From assembly GCA_016709155.1 (NCBI GenBank), contig JADJEI010000001.1, positions 1,922,001 through 1,986,000 on the forward strand: a stretch of DNA of 64,000 nucleotides, written 5' to 3'. How positions within the stretch are numbered: position 1 is the first letter of the stretch; each line of letters starts with the position of its first letter. The stretch comes from Ignavibacteriales bacterium (GTDB taxonomy: Bacteria; Bacteroidota; Ignavibacteria; Ignavibacteriales; Ignavibacteriaceae). The notes beneath the pieces were generated by a model. It worked only from the letters and a program-made list of their open reading frames with translations. It did not search any database and was not told the DNA's origin. The position numbers and the translations under genes were made by a program. Of this stretch, positions 16,198-25,314 are shown piece after piece.

Positions 16198-18885
16198 ATG
16201 ACCGAACCAAAAAGTAAAAAAATAAGAATCTATAAACTTGCATCTGAGTATAATCTCTCGGCAGAAGCTATTGTTGAATTTCTTCAAAAGAAAGACTATG
16301 AAGTAAAAAATCATATGTCCCTTCTTACTGAAGAAATGATTACGGAAGTAAGTAACCATTTTAAAAAAGATATTGAGAAAGCAGAAAAGCACTATCAAAA
16401 GTTAGCTGAATTCAATAAGAAACGTAAAGACAAAACTGAAGAAGAAGCTGAAAAGGAAAAAGCAAAAACATCAAAAGTTTCTTCCGAACCTGTGATTGAA
16501 AAAGTTGAAAAGGAAACAGCATCAACAATAACCGCTCCGTCTCCTGAAATCAAGACCGAAGTCGAAATAAAAATTCCCGTTGTCGAGCAGCTTATTGAAG
16601 AAGTTTTAACTGATGAAATAGAAATCAAAAAACCAGAAGTTGAGACACCTATTCAATCGGAGGTTGAAGAAACTGTTTCAATCCCCAAAGAAGCGGGACC
16701 TAAAAAGAAAGCGTTTGTTTCCCCAAAAGATATAGAAGGTTTAAAAAGAAAAGGATTGAAAGTAGTTGGCAAGATGGACCTCAAATCCGGGAAATTAAAG
16801 AAGCCGGAAGTTGATGAAGTTGCACCTGAGCCTAAAATTGTAAAAGAGGAAATAAAATTAGACGAACAGGAAACTTTAAAGAAAAAGAAAAAGCCAAGAA
16901 CGAAGAAAAAAGCAGACGAAGTTCCGAAAGTTGAGGAAACTCCCGCTACAAAGAAAAAGAAAAGAATTAAGCGATTTGAAGTAGATCAAAAAGAAGTTAC
17001 AGATGCAATCCGAAAAACTCTTATCAGTATGGATGAAACAGGTTTGTCGCAAAGAGCATTATCAAGAAAACGAAAAAGAAAAGAAAGAGAAGAACAGGAA
17101 GATATAAAAGAAGAGAAAAGAATACACGATAAAAGCATTCTTAGAGTAACTGAATATATTGCGGTTAATGAGCTTGCTAATCTAATGGAAGTAAACGTAA
17201 GTGACGTTATAGCCAAGTGCATCGAACTCGGATTAATGGTTTCTATAAATCAAAGACTGGATGTTGATACAATCACGCTTGTAGCCGATGAATTCGGTTT
17301 TCAAATTGAATTTCAGGAAGAATATACTTCAGAAGAATTGGAAGATGAAGTTGATAAACCTGAAACTCTTAAATTCCGTTCGCCGGTTGTAACTGTTATG
17401 GGGCATGTTGATCATGGAAAGACTTCACTGCTTGATTATATAAGAAGAGCTAACGTAGTTGCCGGAGAATCAGGCGGGATAACACAGCACATTGGAGCAT
17501 ATCGCGTTGATGTTGGCAATGGAAAATTTATCACATTTCTCGATACTCCCGGTCACGAAGCATTTACTGCTATGCGTGCAAGGGGTGCACAATTGACTGA
17601 TATAGTAGTTTTAGTAATAGCTGCTGATGATGCAGTGATGCCGCAAACTATCGAAGCCATTAATCATGCGCAGGCAGCTTCCGTTCCAATTGTAATTGCT
17701 ATAAATAAAATAGATAAACCCGGGGCTAACCCGGATAGGATCAGGCAGCAGCTTGCTGACAGAAATATTCTTGTTGAAGATTGGGGCGGTAAATATCAAT
17801 GTATTGAATTATCTGCCAAAAGCGGATTAAAAGTTGACGTACTGCTTGAAAAAATTCTTCTTGAATCTGAACTCCTCGATTTAAAAGCAAACCCGGATAG
17901 GCACGCCCGGGGTGTAGTTGTTGAATCCGAACTTGACAAAGGCAGGGGTATAACTTCAACAATATTGATTCAGAAAGGTACTTTAAGAATTGGCGATCCG
18001 TTTGTAGCGGGGATTCATTTTGGAAAAGTACGTGCAATGTTCGATGAAAGAGGCAATAAAGTTACAGAGGCTCCTCCTTCAACTCCTGTGCAAACACTGG
18101 GCTTCGAAGGTCCTCCTCAAGCCGGTGATTCTTTCATCGTAGTTGATTCAGAAAGAACTGCGCGTGCAATCAGCAATCGCAGACAGCAGCTAAAACGTGA
18201 GATTGACCAAAAGCAGGTTCACCACATCACACTTGATGAAATCTCAGATCAAATCAGCATAGGGGGAGTTAAAGAACTCGCCCTTATTGTTAAAGGTGAT
18301 GTTGATGGTTCGGTTGAAGCGTTATCTGATTCTCTGATGAAACTTTCTACCCAGGAAGTAATTGTTCGGGTTATTCATAAAGGCGTCGGCGGTATTTCCG
18401 AAAACGATGTTCTGCTTGCATCAGCTTCAAATGCTATCATTATTGGCTTCCATGTTAGACCAAACTTGAATGCCCGAAGATTAGCTGAAAATCAAAAAGT
18501 GGATATCAGACTTTACAGCGTAATCTATAATGCAATCAATGAGGTTAAATCGGCTCTCGAAGGGTTGCTATCTCCAATACTTTCTGAAGAGGTTACTTCT
18601 ACAGTAGAAGTGAGAGAAACTTTCAAAGTTCCCAAAGTTGGAACTGTTGCGGGTTGTTATGTGCAGGAAGGGAAGCTTCAAAGATCAAATAAAATCAGAC
18701 TGCTGCGCGAAGGTATCGTTATCTTTGAAGGTGAAATAGATAACCTGAAAAGATTTAAAGATGATGTGCGTGAAGTAGAAGCTGGTTATGAATGCGGCTT
18801 AAATATCAGAAATTATAATGATCTGAAAATTGGTGACATAATTGAATCATTCAAGATTATTGAGACAAAGAAAAAGCTAAGCTGA
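16198..18885 (+). CDS. infB: Translation initiation factor IF-2
   Basis: IF-2 is the GTPase that places initiator tRNA on the 30S subunit and joins the subunits. The 895-residue protein has an N-terminal IF2-N domain (KIRIYKLASEYNLSAEAIVEFLQKK), a long Lys/Glu-rich linker of about 250 residues, and then the G domain with GHVDHGKTS near residue 401, DTPGHEAF and NKIDKP, followed by domains II, III and IV. All GTP-binding motifs are intact. It lies 21 bases after nusA and before rbfA, the standard order. Confidence 0.97.
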   Translation: MTEPKSKKIRIYKLASEYNLSAEAIVEFLQKKDYEVKNHMSLLTEEMITEVSNHFKKDIEKAEKHYQKLAEFNKKRKDKTEEEAEKEKAKTSKVSSEPVIEKVEKETASTITAPSPEIKTEVEIKIPVVEQLIEEVLTDEIEIKKPEVETPIQSEVEETVSIPKEAGPKKKAFVSPKDIEGLKRKGLKVVGKMDLKSGKLKKPEVDEVAPEPKIVKEEIKLDEQETLKKKKKPRTKKKADEVPKVEETPATKKKKRIKRFEVDQKEVTDAIRKTLISMDETGLSQRALSRKRKRKEREEQEDIKEEKRIHDKSILRVTEYIAVNELANLMEVNVSDVIAKCIELGLMVSINQRLDVDTITLVADEFGFQIEFQEEYTSEELEDEVDKPETLKFRSPVVTVMGHVDHGKTSLLDYIRRANVVAGESGGITQHIGAYRVDVGNGKFITFLDTPGHEAFTAMRARGAQLTDIVVLVIAADDAVMPQTIEAINHAQAASVPIVIAINKIDKPGANPDRIRQQLADRNILVEDWGGKYQCIELSAKSGLKVDVLLEKILLESELLDLKANPDRHARGVVVESELDKGRGITSTILIQKGTLRIGDPFVAGIHFGKVRAMFDERGNKVTEAPPSTPVQTLGFEGPPQAGDSFIVVDSERTARAISNRRQQLKREIDQKQVHHITLDEISDQISIGGVKELALIVKGDVDGSVEALSDSLMKLSTQEVIVRVIHKGVGGISENDVLLASASNAIIIGFHVRPNLNARRLAENQKVDIRLYSVIYNAINEVKSALEGLLSPILSEEVTSTVEVRETFKVPKVGTVAGCYVQEGKLQRSNKIRLLREGIVIFEGEIDNLKRFKDDVREVEAGYECGLNIRNYNDLKIGDIIESFKIIETKKKLS

Positions 18886-18929
18886 GCAGGAATAATAGCA
18901 GTAACTTTAAACGAATTATATTTTTTAAA

Positions 18930-19292
18930 ATGGGCACTTCGCATAGAATTGATAGAGTTGAAAGTTTAATTAAAGAAGAATTAAGTACTATCTTTTTTCA
19001 AAAACTTGCACTTGAAAATCTTGGATTTCTTACTATCACAAAAGTCAAAGTCAGTCCCGATTTGAAAATTGCAAAAGTTTACATTTCAATTTTTGAGAAA
19101 GAAAAAAGAGAACAGTCACTAAAAAAAATAATAGCTAAATCCGGATTCATTCGTTTTGAATTAGCTTCACAAATAAAAATAAAATTTATTCCCGAACTGA
19201 AATTTTTCCTTGATGATTCGTTGGATTACGTTGAAAAGATAGATGGAATATTCAAACAGATACACGAAAATGATAACAAAGGCAACGACTGA
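18930..19292 (+). CDS. rbfA: Ribosome-binding factor A
   Basis: RbfA is a KH-like protein needed for late 30S maturation and cold adaptation. The 120 residues include the typical start (HRIDRVESLIKEELSTIFFQ), LTITKVKVSPDLKIAKVYIS and the C-terminal IPELKFFLDDSLDYVEKID, which matches the family's PELHFVHDDSLE pattern. Its 3' end overlaps the start of truB by about 23 bases, indicating translational coupling. Confidence 0.93.
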   Translation: MGTSHRIDRVESLIKEELSTIFFQKLALENLGFLTITKVKVSPDLKIAKVYISIFEKEKREQSLKKIIAKSGFIRFELASQIKIKFIPELKFFLDDSLDYVEKIDGIFKQIHENDNKGND

Positions 19293-19995
19293 TTATTCAG
19301 CACTTGATTTTAACTCCGGCGAGATTCTTCTGATTGATAAACCTTTCGGCTGGTCATCTTTCAAAGTTATTTATAAGATCAGAAAATCAATTCCCGAAAA
19401 AAAGGTTGGACATGCTGGAACATTAGACCCGGCTGCGACCGGTTTATTAATTATTTGTACTGGGAAAAAAACCAAAGCAATCAGCTCGTTTCAAGAATTA
19501 AAGAAGACTTACACCGGCACAATCAGGCTTGGGGTTTCTTCTGCTTCAATGGATTTGGAAACTGAACAAATTATGATAGATGACTTGAAAAATATTACTG
19601 AAGAAAGGATTTTATCTGCTGTAAAAAACTTTTTAGGAAATATTATTCAAATGCCGCCAATGTTTTCGGCAGTAAAGGTGGGTGGAAAATCGCTCTATCA
19701 CTTGGCTCGTAAAGGAAAAACTATTGAACGGGCTTCCCGTGAAGTTACTGTTTATGATTTTACTATCACCAAAATAGAACTTCCCGAAGTTCATTTTGAA
19801 ATTACCTGTTCAAAAGGAACTTATATCAGAGCCATTGCCGATGATTTGGGAAAGATGCTCGGCTGCGGTGGAATTATTTCTTCACTTCGACGAACAAAAA
19901 TTGGAGATTATTCGGTTGATGATGCGTTGTCTGTGGACGAATTTGTCGCTAATTCTAAAAATTCAATTCCCATTTTTGCTGATAGTCTAAGCTGA
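19270..19995 (+). CDS. truB: tRNA pseudouridine(55) synthase
   Basis: TruB makes pseudouridine 55 in the T-loop of tRNAs. The 241-residue protein has the entry block PFGWSSFKVIYKIR, the catalytic aspartate in HAGTLDPAATGLL, the GTIRLG motif, and the C-terminal CSKGTYIRAIADDLG and SLRRTKIG blocks. It lacks the C-terminal PUA domain present in longer homologues, which is common. I chose the ATG at 19270 over an upstream one at 19243 because the residues between (MEYSNRYTK) are not family sequence and are read inside rbfA. Confidence 0.93.
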   Translation: MITKATTDYSALDFNSGEILLIDKPFGWSSFKVIYKIRKSIPEKKVGHAGTLDPAATGLLIICTGKKTKAISSFQELKKTYTGTIRLGVSSASMDLETEQIMIDDLKNITEERILSAVKNFLGNIIQMPPMFSAVKVGGKSLYHLARKGKTIERASREVTVYDFTITKIELPEVHFEITCSKGTYIRAIADDLGKMLGCGGIISSLRRTKIGDYSVDDALSVDEFVANSKNSIPIFADSLS

Positions 19996-20014
19996 GATTG
20001 ATATTTCGAGTACA

Positions 20015-20950
20015 ATGAAAATATTTTCAGATTTATCGCAGATTACTAAAGATAAAAATACTTTTGTAACTATCGGAACCTTTGATGGGGTACATTTAGG
20101 ACATCAAAAAATTATTGAGAGAATAGAAGCTTCAGCTAATCAAAAAAATTGCAGAAGTTTTTTAATAACATTTGAACCTCATCCGCGTAAGATTGTTTCG
20201 AAAGATTCTGTTATAAAACTTCTTACAACAACGGACGAAAAACTTTTAATTCTTAAGAAACTTAAAGTTCAGAACGTCTTTCTTGTTAATTTTACAATGG
20301 AATTTTCTCAACTCTCTGCTGATGAGTTTGTTAAAAAATATATAATTGATGGAATGGGTGTAAAAGAAATTATTATTGGTTATGACCATCATTTCGGCAA
20401 AGACAGAAGCGGTGATCTGAAAAAATTAACACAACTTGGTAAAGAATTTGATTTTAGTTTAAGCATGGTTGAAGAAGTAAAAATTAACGAGCAGGTTGTC
20501 AGCAGTACAAAAATCAGGAACGCACTAGCTGAAGGAAACCTTCTTATTGCAAATTCTTTCCTTGGAAGATATTATTCTTTCAGCGGCAAAGTTATTCACG
20601 GTGACAAGCGCGGAAGAACACTTGGTTATCCGACTGCCAATCTTCAAATTGATGAAGATAAACTTCTGCCGGCTTTAGGAATTTACCTTTGTGAAGTGAT
20701 AGTAAAAAATGAAAAATATCACGGACTTTTGAGCATCGGAAGAAGACCAACTTTTTATTCTGAAGGAGAAATAATTCCTGAAGTTTTTATCTTAAATTTC
20801 GATGAAGATATTTATGATGCAAATATCACTTTGAACTTAATTGAAAGAATACGAAGCGAAAAAAAATTCGATTCGGTTGAGGCTCTTATTAAACAAATGG
20901 GCGAAGATAGAAAGTTAGCACTAAAAATTTTAGAAAAAATAAATAATTAA
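20015..20950 (+). CDS. ribF: Bifunctional riboflavin kinase/FAD synthetase
   Basis: RibF turns riboflavin into FMN and then FAD. The 311-residue chain carries the adenylyltransferase half (GTFDGVHLGHQKI, FEPHPRKIV, SSTKIRNALAEG) and the kinase half (GDKRGRTLGYPTANL, KYHGLLSIGRRPTF, VEVFILNF-like PEVFILNFDEDIY). Both active-site sets are present. It fits the conserved block truB-ribF-rpsO-pnp. No FMN riboswitch is seen upstream: truB is immediately adjacent with 19 bases between. Confidence 0.95.
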   Translation: MKIFSDLSQITKDKNTFVTIGTFDGVHLGHQKIIERIEASANQKNCRSFLITFEPHPRKIVSKDSVIKLLTTTDEKLLILKKLKVQNVFLVNFTMEFSQLSADEFVKKYIIDGMGVKEIIIGYDHHFGKDRSGDLKKLTQLGKEFDFSLSMVEEVKINEQVVSSTKIRNALAEGNLLIANSFLGRYYSFSGKVIHGDKRGRTLGYPTANLQIDEDKLLPALGIYLCEVIVKNEKYHGLLSIGRRPTFYSEGEIIPEVFILNFDEDIYDANITLNLIERIRSEKKFDSVEALIKQMGEDRKLALKILEKINN

Positions 20951-20951
20951 T

Positions 20952-20970
20952 CCCGGTTTATTCTGGGCTT
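20952..20970 (+). terminator. Short hairpin between ribF and rpsO
   Basis: CCCGG and CTGGG pair (with one G-U) around a TTTATT loop immediately after the ribF stop. The stem is followed by only CTT and not a T-tract, so it may act as an RNA end or processing site and not a true terminator. Its loop is the same as that in the terminator after rpmE2 at 37785-37812. Confidence 0.3.
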
Positions 20971-21001
20971 ACATTAAATCATAAATCAAAGGATCAATAA
21001 A

Positions 21002-21265
21002 ATGACAAAAGAAGAAAAACTTGAGCTAATCAAGAAATACGGTACTAACGAAAAAGACTCCGGCAAATCTGAAGTACAGATCGCATTGTTAACTAAAAGA
21101 ATTAATGATCTGACCGGGCATTTCGGCGTACACAAAAAAGATCATCACTCTCGCCGCGGCTTACTGATGATGGTTGGAAAACGCAGAAGACTTTTGGATT
21201 ATCTCATGAAAAAAGACATCGAGAGATACAGAGCAATAATTAAAGAATTGAATATTAGAAAGTAA
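21002..21265 (+). CDS. rpsO: 30S ribosomal protein S15
   Basis: S15 is the primary 16S-binding protein of the central domain of the small subunit. The 87 residues match the family over their full length: KSEVQIALLTKRINDLTGHFGVHKKDHHSRRGLLMMVGKRRRLLDYL and the tail RYRAIIKELNIRK. It is followed by pnp after 14 bases, the order found in most bacteria. In E. coli S15 represses its own translation; no such structure was examined here. Confidence 0.97.
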   Translation: MTKEEKLELIKKYGTNEKDSGKSEVQIALLTKRINDLTGHFGVHKKDHHSRRGLLMMVGKRRRLLDYLMKKDIERYRAIIKELNIRK

Positions 21266-21279
21266 AAAAGGTTTATTAA

Positions 21280-23382
21280 ATGATAGTTAAAAAAGAAATT
21301 GAAATTGGCGGAAAAGTATTTTCGATCGAAACCGGGCGCTTTGCAAAACAAGCAAACGGTGCGGTTATGGTCAGATATAACGATACGATGGTGCTTGTTA
21401 CTGCCGTTGCCTCTCCCGAAGCAAAAGAAGATATGGATTATTTTCCTCTTCAGGTTGAATACCGTGAGAAAACTTCGGCAGCCGGTAAATTCCCCGGTGG
21501 ATATATTAAACGGGAAGGTCGCCCGAGTGAAAAAGAAATCCTCAGTGCAAGGTTGGTGGATAGACCAATTAGACCGCTGTTTCCTGAAAATTTTACAAAT
21601 GAAACGCAGATAGTTGCTACAGTTTTTTCTTTCGACGGTGAAAATGACCCGGATGTTTTGGCAGCCGTTGGTGCTTCGGCGGCTCTTTGCATTTCGGAAA
21701 TACCATTCGACGGACCGATTGCAGAGATACGTATTGGAAGACTTGATGGTAATTTCATTGTTAATCCGACACATGCCCAAACTGAAAAAAGTGATATTGA
21801 ACTTGTGGTTGCAGGAACAGCCGATTCAATAATGATGGTTGAAGGTGAATCTAAAGAGATTAGTGAAAATGATTTACTTGATGCCTTAAAATTTGCCCAG
21901 GGCGAGATTAAAAAAATTGTCCAGCTTCAAAATGAATTAGTTGCAGAAGTTGGAAAAGCAAAATGGGCAGTCGCAGAAAAAGTGATTGATCCGGCTTTGA
22001 AAGCAGAAGTTTATTCATTGGCACAGGATAAACTTAAAGAGATAGTTTATTCCGTCCTTTCAAAAGACGAAAGATCTAATAAGAATAAAGAGCTTGCCGA
22101 AATTGTTAAAACAACTCTTGCCGAAAAATTTCCCGAGCAGGAAAAAGTGATAAAGTTAATTCTTCATGATATGGAAAAAGAATTAATGCGAAACAGAATT
22201 CTTGAAGATGGAATTCGTTTGGATGGAAGAAATACTACTCAGGTTCGTCCGATTAGTATTGAATTGGGAATACTTCCACGCGCTCATGGTTCCGCATTAT
22301 TTACACGCGGCGAAACGCAAAGTTTGACCACAGTAACGCTCGGAACAAAAAATGACGAGCAAACAATTGATGGTTTGAGAGAAGAGTACACTAAAAAGTT
22401 TATGCTGCATTACAATTTCCCCCCTTATTCTGTTGGTGAAGTTGGCAGAATGACAGGTGTTGGCAGAAGAGAAATCGGACATGGAAATCTTGCCGAACGT
22501 TCGCTTAAAGGAATGCTTCCGGCAGAAGATAAATTTCCTTATACGGTTCGTGTTATTTCGGATATCCTTGAATCCAATGGATCTTCTTCAATGGCTACTG
22601 TTTGTGCCGGTTCACTTTCACTTATGGATGCAGGTGTACCTTTTCGTAAAGCTGTTTCCGGAATCGCAATGGGGCTTGTAAAGGAAGGGGATAAATATGC
22701 AATCCTTACAGATATTCTTGGTAATGAAGATCATCTTGGCGATATGGATTTTAAAGTTGCCGGAACTACAGAAGGCATTACAGGTTTCCAGATGGATATT
22801 AAAATTCAGGGTATCTCTTTTGAAATTATGGAGAAAGCTGTTAACCAAGCCCGTGAAGGACGCATGCATATTCTTGGAATTATGAATGAAGCTCTTTCAC
22901 AAGCAAGAGATTATCTATCACCATTTGCTCCAAGATTACTAACTATGAAAGTTGAAACAGATCAGATTGGTTTGATAATTGGACCAGGTGGTAAGACTAT
23001 TCAAGGCATGCAGAGGCTCTTTGGCGTTGATATTAATATAGATGATGATGGAACAATTAATATTGCTTCACCTAATAAAGAGAACGCTGCAAGATGTAAA
23101 GATCACATCAAGAAAATGACAGCTACTCCTGAAGTTGGTGAAATTTATGACGGCGTTGTTACAAAGATCATGGACTTTGGTGCATTTGTCGAAATTCTTC
23201 CGGGGAAAGAAGGTTTACTTCATATTTCCCAGATAGATAGTAAGCGAGTTGAAAAGGTTAGTGATTATCTCAAACAAGGTGACAAAGTAACCGTTAAAGT
23301 GATTAAGATTGAAAACGGAAAGTATTCTCTGAGCAGAAAAGAACTGCTTAAAGAGCAATCTGCATCTTCAACTAATCAATAA
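21280..23382 (+). CDS. pnp: Polyribonucleotide nucleotidyltransferase (PNPase)
   Basis: PNPase degrades RNA 3'-to-5' by phosphorolysis, forming a trimeric ring. The 700 residues contain two RNase PH-type domains (about 5-230 and 310-540, the second with the catalytic TVTLGT, GMTGVGRREIGHG and MDIKIQGI blocks), a helical linker, a KH domain with IIGPGGKTIQGMQ near residue 566, and an S1 domain (EVGEIYDGVVTKIMDFGAFVE). The length and all domains are normal. It is the last gene of the translation block before a 290-base gap. Confidence 0.96.
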   Translation: MIVKKEIEIGGKVFSIETGRFAKQANGAVMVRYNDTMVLVTAVASPEAKEDMDYFPLQVEYREKTSAAGKFPGGYIKREGRPSEKEILSARLVDRPIRPLFPENFTNETQIVATVFSFDGENDPDVLAAVGASAALCISEIPFDGPIAEIRIGRLDGNFIVNPTHAQTEKSDIELVVAGTADSIMMVEGESKEISENDLLDALKFAQGEIKKIVQLQNELVAEVGKAKWAVAEKVIDPALKAEVYSLAQDKLKEIVYSVLSKDERSNKNKELAEIVKTTLAEKFPEQEKVIKLILHDMEKELMRNRILEDGIRLDGRNTTQVRPISIELGILPRAHGSALFTRGETQSLTTVTLGTKNDEQTIDGLREEYTKKFMLHYNFPPYSVGEVGRMTGVGRREIGHGNLAERSLKGMLPAEDKFPYTVRVISDILESNGSSSMATVCAGSLSLMDAGVPFRKAVSGIAMGLVKEGDKYAILTDILGNEDHLGDMDFKVAGTTEGITGFQMDIKIQGISFEIMEKAVNQAREGRMHILGIMNEALSQARDYLSPFAPRLLTMKVETDQIGLIIGPGGKTIQGMQRLFGVDINIDDDGTINIASPNKENAARCKDHIKKMTATPEVGEIYDGVVTKIMDFGAFVEILPGKEGLLHISQIDSKRVEKVSDYLKQGDKVTVKVIKIENGKYSLSRKELLKEQSASSTNQ

Positions 23383-23403
23383 ACAAAATGACTTTCCAAT
23401 TCT

Positions 23404-23427
23404 TTTCGGATCCTTGTTGATCCGAAA
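23404..23427 (+). terminator. Hairpin after pnp
   Basis: TTTCGGATC (23404-23412) and GATCCGAAA (23419-23427) form a nine-pair stem with a six-base loop 22 bases after the pnp stop. There is no T-tract, so it may stabilise the transcript end or mark a Rho-type end. The remaining gap to the rng start (23428-23672) is AT-rich and holds no gene I can support. Confidence 0.4.
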
Positions 23428-23672
23428 GGAATTTGAGTTTAAAGTCTGGATATTTTTTAATAATCTATTGCAAAGCGATAGAAAAAATTTTTCAATTAAA
23501 TAATTTTAATTTCGGATTATGCAATCAATATTAAACCAGTTTCAATTTGATTCTTACTTGCTTGTTGCTTCGACATGCTGCTTTTATTTAATCGCAGTCT
23601 GCAGCTTCTCCGAAATATTCTTTAATAAGTTTTCTATGAAATTAAATATTTCATTAAAAGAGTTTTTCCTTT

Positions 23673-25235
23673 ATGACAAAAGAAATAATAATCAATTCCT
23701 CCACCAGCCAGACACGTGTGGCGATTACGGAGGATGGAAATTTAGCCGACTTTTTTGTTGACTATCCTGAAAACAGGCGCATGGTGGGGGATATTTACCT
23801 TGGCAAAATAGCCAGGGTATTGCCGGGTATTCGTGCAGCCTTTGTTGATATTGGTATGCAGCACGATGCTTTCCTTCACTTTTCGGACATTGGGGACAGA
23901 ACAAAGCAATTTCAGGAAATGCTTGGCGACGATGCTGATGTTGATGAAGAGGAGGATGAGTCAAGCGCTCCAGCAAACAATTCCCCGCAAAAACAATTTA
24001 ATAGACAACCCTCTCAGGTTGTTCCCCACCTTGCAAAGGGACAGGATATAATCGTTCAGATAACTAAAGAACCTGTCAATAATAAGGGTGTGCGTGTTAC
24101 TTCTTCAGTTTCCCTTCCGGGAAGGTTTTGTGTTCTCCTTCCTTTTGATAACAAAGTAGGAATCTCAAAAAGGATTTCAGACTACCGTGAAAGGCGAAGA
24201 CTTCGATCGCTTGCAAGAAGTTTTCTTCCGGAAAATTATGGACTTATAATCAGAACTGTAGCAAAAAATCAATCTGAAGAAGCCCTTCATGATGATTTAA
24301 ATACTCTGATGAAAACATGGAACGAAATTGAATCTACAGTGAAAACTGAAAAACCACCCGCCTTGATTTATCAAGATGTTACTACCACTTCCAGCGTTAT
24401 TCGTGATTTGTTGACCGCAGATGTCAGCAAAGTATTTATTGATTCTAAGAAACTTTATAAACAAATTAAAAATTATGTCGAGATCGTTCAACCTGGAATA
24501 GCAGACAAAATTGAACTCTTTCGATCAAGTGGCGCTATCTTCGATTCATTTAGGATTGAAGAACAAGTAAAAACACTAATGGGTAGAAAAGTTTCTTTGC
24601 CAAGCGGAGGGTATTTAATCATCGAACAAACTGAAGCAATGTTTGTTGTTGATGTGAACAGCGGCAGGTACGCAAAAAATAAAGAGCAGGAATTGAACTC
24701 TCTTAAAACTGATCTTGAAGCTGCAAGAGAAATTGCAAGACAGCTTCGGCTTCGCGATATTGGCGGAATTATTGTTATTGATTTTATTGATCTTGAAGAT
24801 GATAAGAATCGTAAAAAAGTTTATGATGAAATAAAAAAAGAAATGCGAAGAGACAGAGCCAAATCCTCTGTTCTTCCAATGTCAGATTTTGGTTTAATGC
24901 AAATTACCAGGCAAAGAGTTCGTCAAAATATAAATCAAGCAATGTTCGAAGTTTGTCCCTATTGCCTCGGGAGCGGAAGGTTGACGAAATACTCCCACCT
25001 TGTTTATGATATTGAAGAGTGGGTGCGCAAGTTTATTAAAGAGTCGAAGGAGAGATCCATTATATTAAAATGTCATCCTGTACTTGCATCTAAATTCCGG
25101 GAGAATAAATATAAAACTCTGTGGAAACTTCGTCTTAAATATTTTGTACGGCTTAAAATTCAGGAAGATGAAACAATGCCCTTAGGTCGAGTAAAATTAG
25201 TGGGCAAAAATAATCAACAGGAATTTAGCGAGTAA
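23673..25235 (+). CDS. rng: Ribonuclease E/G family endoribonuclease
   Basis: This enzyme cuts single-stranded RNA and initiates mRNA decay or rRNA processing. The 520-residue protein has an N-terminal S1 domain (MVGDIYLGKIARVLPGIRAAFVDIG) interrupted by an acidic insertion (DDADVDEEEDESS and following Pro/Asn/Gln), then the catalytic domain with VVDVNSGRY (metal-binding aspartate) and GGIIVIDFIDLED, and the zinc-link CPYCLGSGR. It lacks the long C-terminal scaffold of E. coli RNase E, so it is the RNase G form. The position after pnp puts two RNA decay enzymes together. The ATG at 23673 is the family start. Confidence 0.93.
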   Translation: MTKEIIINSSTSQTRVAITEDGNLADFFVDYPENRRMVGDIYLGKIARVLPGIRAAFVDIGMQHDAFLHFSDIGDRTKQFQEMLGDDADVDEEEDESSAPANNSPQKQFNRQPSQVVPHLAKGQDIIVQITKEPVNNKGVRVTSSVSLPGRFCVLLPFDNKVGISKRISDYRERRRLRSLARSFLPENYGLIIRTVAKNQSEEALHDDLNTLMKTWNEIESTVKTEKPPALIYQDVTTTSSVIRDLLTADVSKVFIDSKKLYKQIKNYVEIVQPGIADKIELFRSSGAIFDSFRIEEQVKTLMGRKVSLPSGGYLIIEQTEAMFVVDVNSGRYAKNKEQELNSLKTDLEAAREIARQLRLRDIGGIIVIDFIDLEDDKNRKKVYDEIKKEMRRDRAKSSVLPMSDFGLMQITRQRVRQNINQAMFEVCPYCLGSGRLTKYSHLVYDIEEWVRKFIKESKERSIILKCHPVLASKFRENKYKTLWKLRLKYFVRLKIQEDETMPLGRVKLVGKNNQQEFSE

Positions 25236-25314
25236 AGATCATTCAATATTAGATAAAAATATTTTGTTCAAATAAATTCACAATTATCAAAAAAATTTTC
25301 TGGAAAAGATTATA

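Noticed and set aside
19996..20014. FMN riboswitch upstream of ribF
   Set aside because: Only 19 bases separate truB and ribF, and the upstream sequence is coding.
23519..23761. 80-residue open frame in the gap before rng
   Set aside because: It overlaps the rng start in another frame, has no recognisable domain, and its composition (many Phe, Cys, Ser) looks like random AT-rich translation. No ribosome binding site is seen.
25236..25314. Glycine riboswitch upstream of gcvT
   Set aside because: The 79-base gap is AT-rich with no conserved riboswitch-like core; it is also too short for a tandem glycine aptamer.
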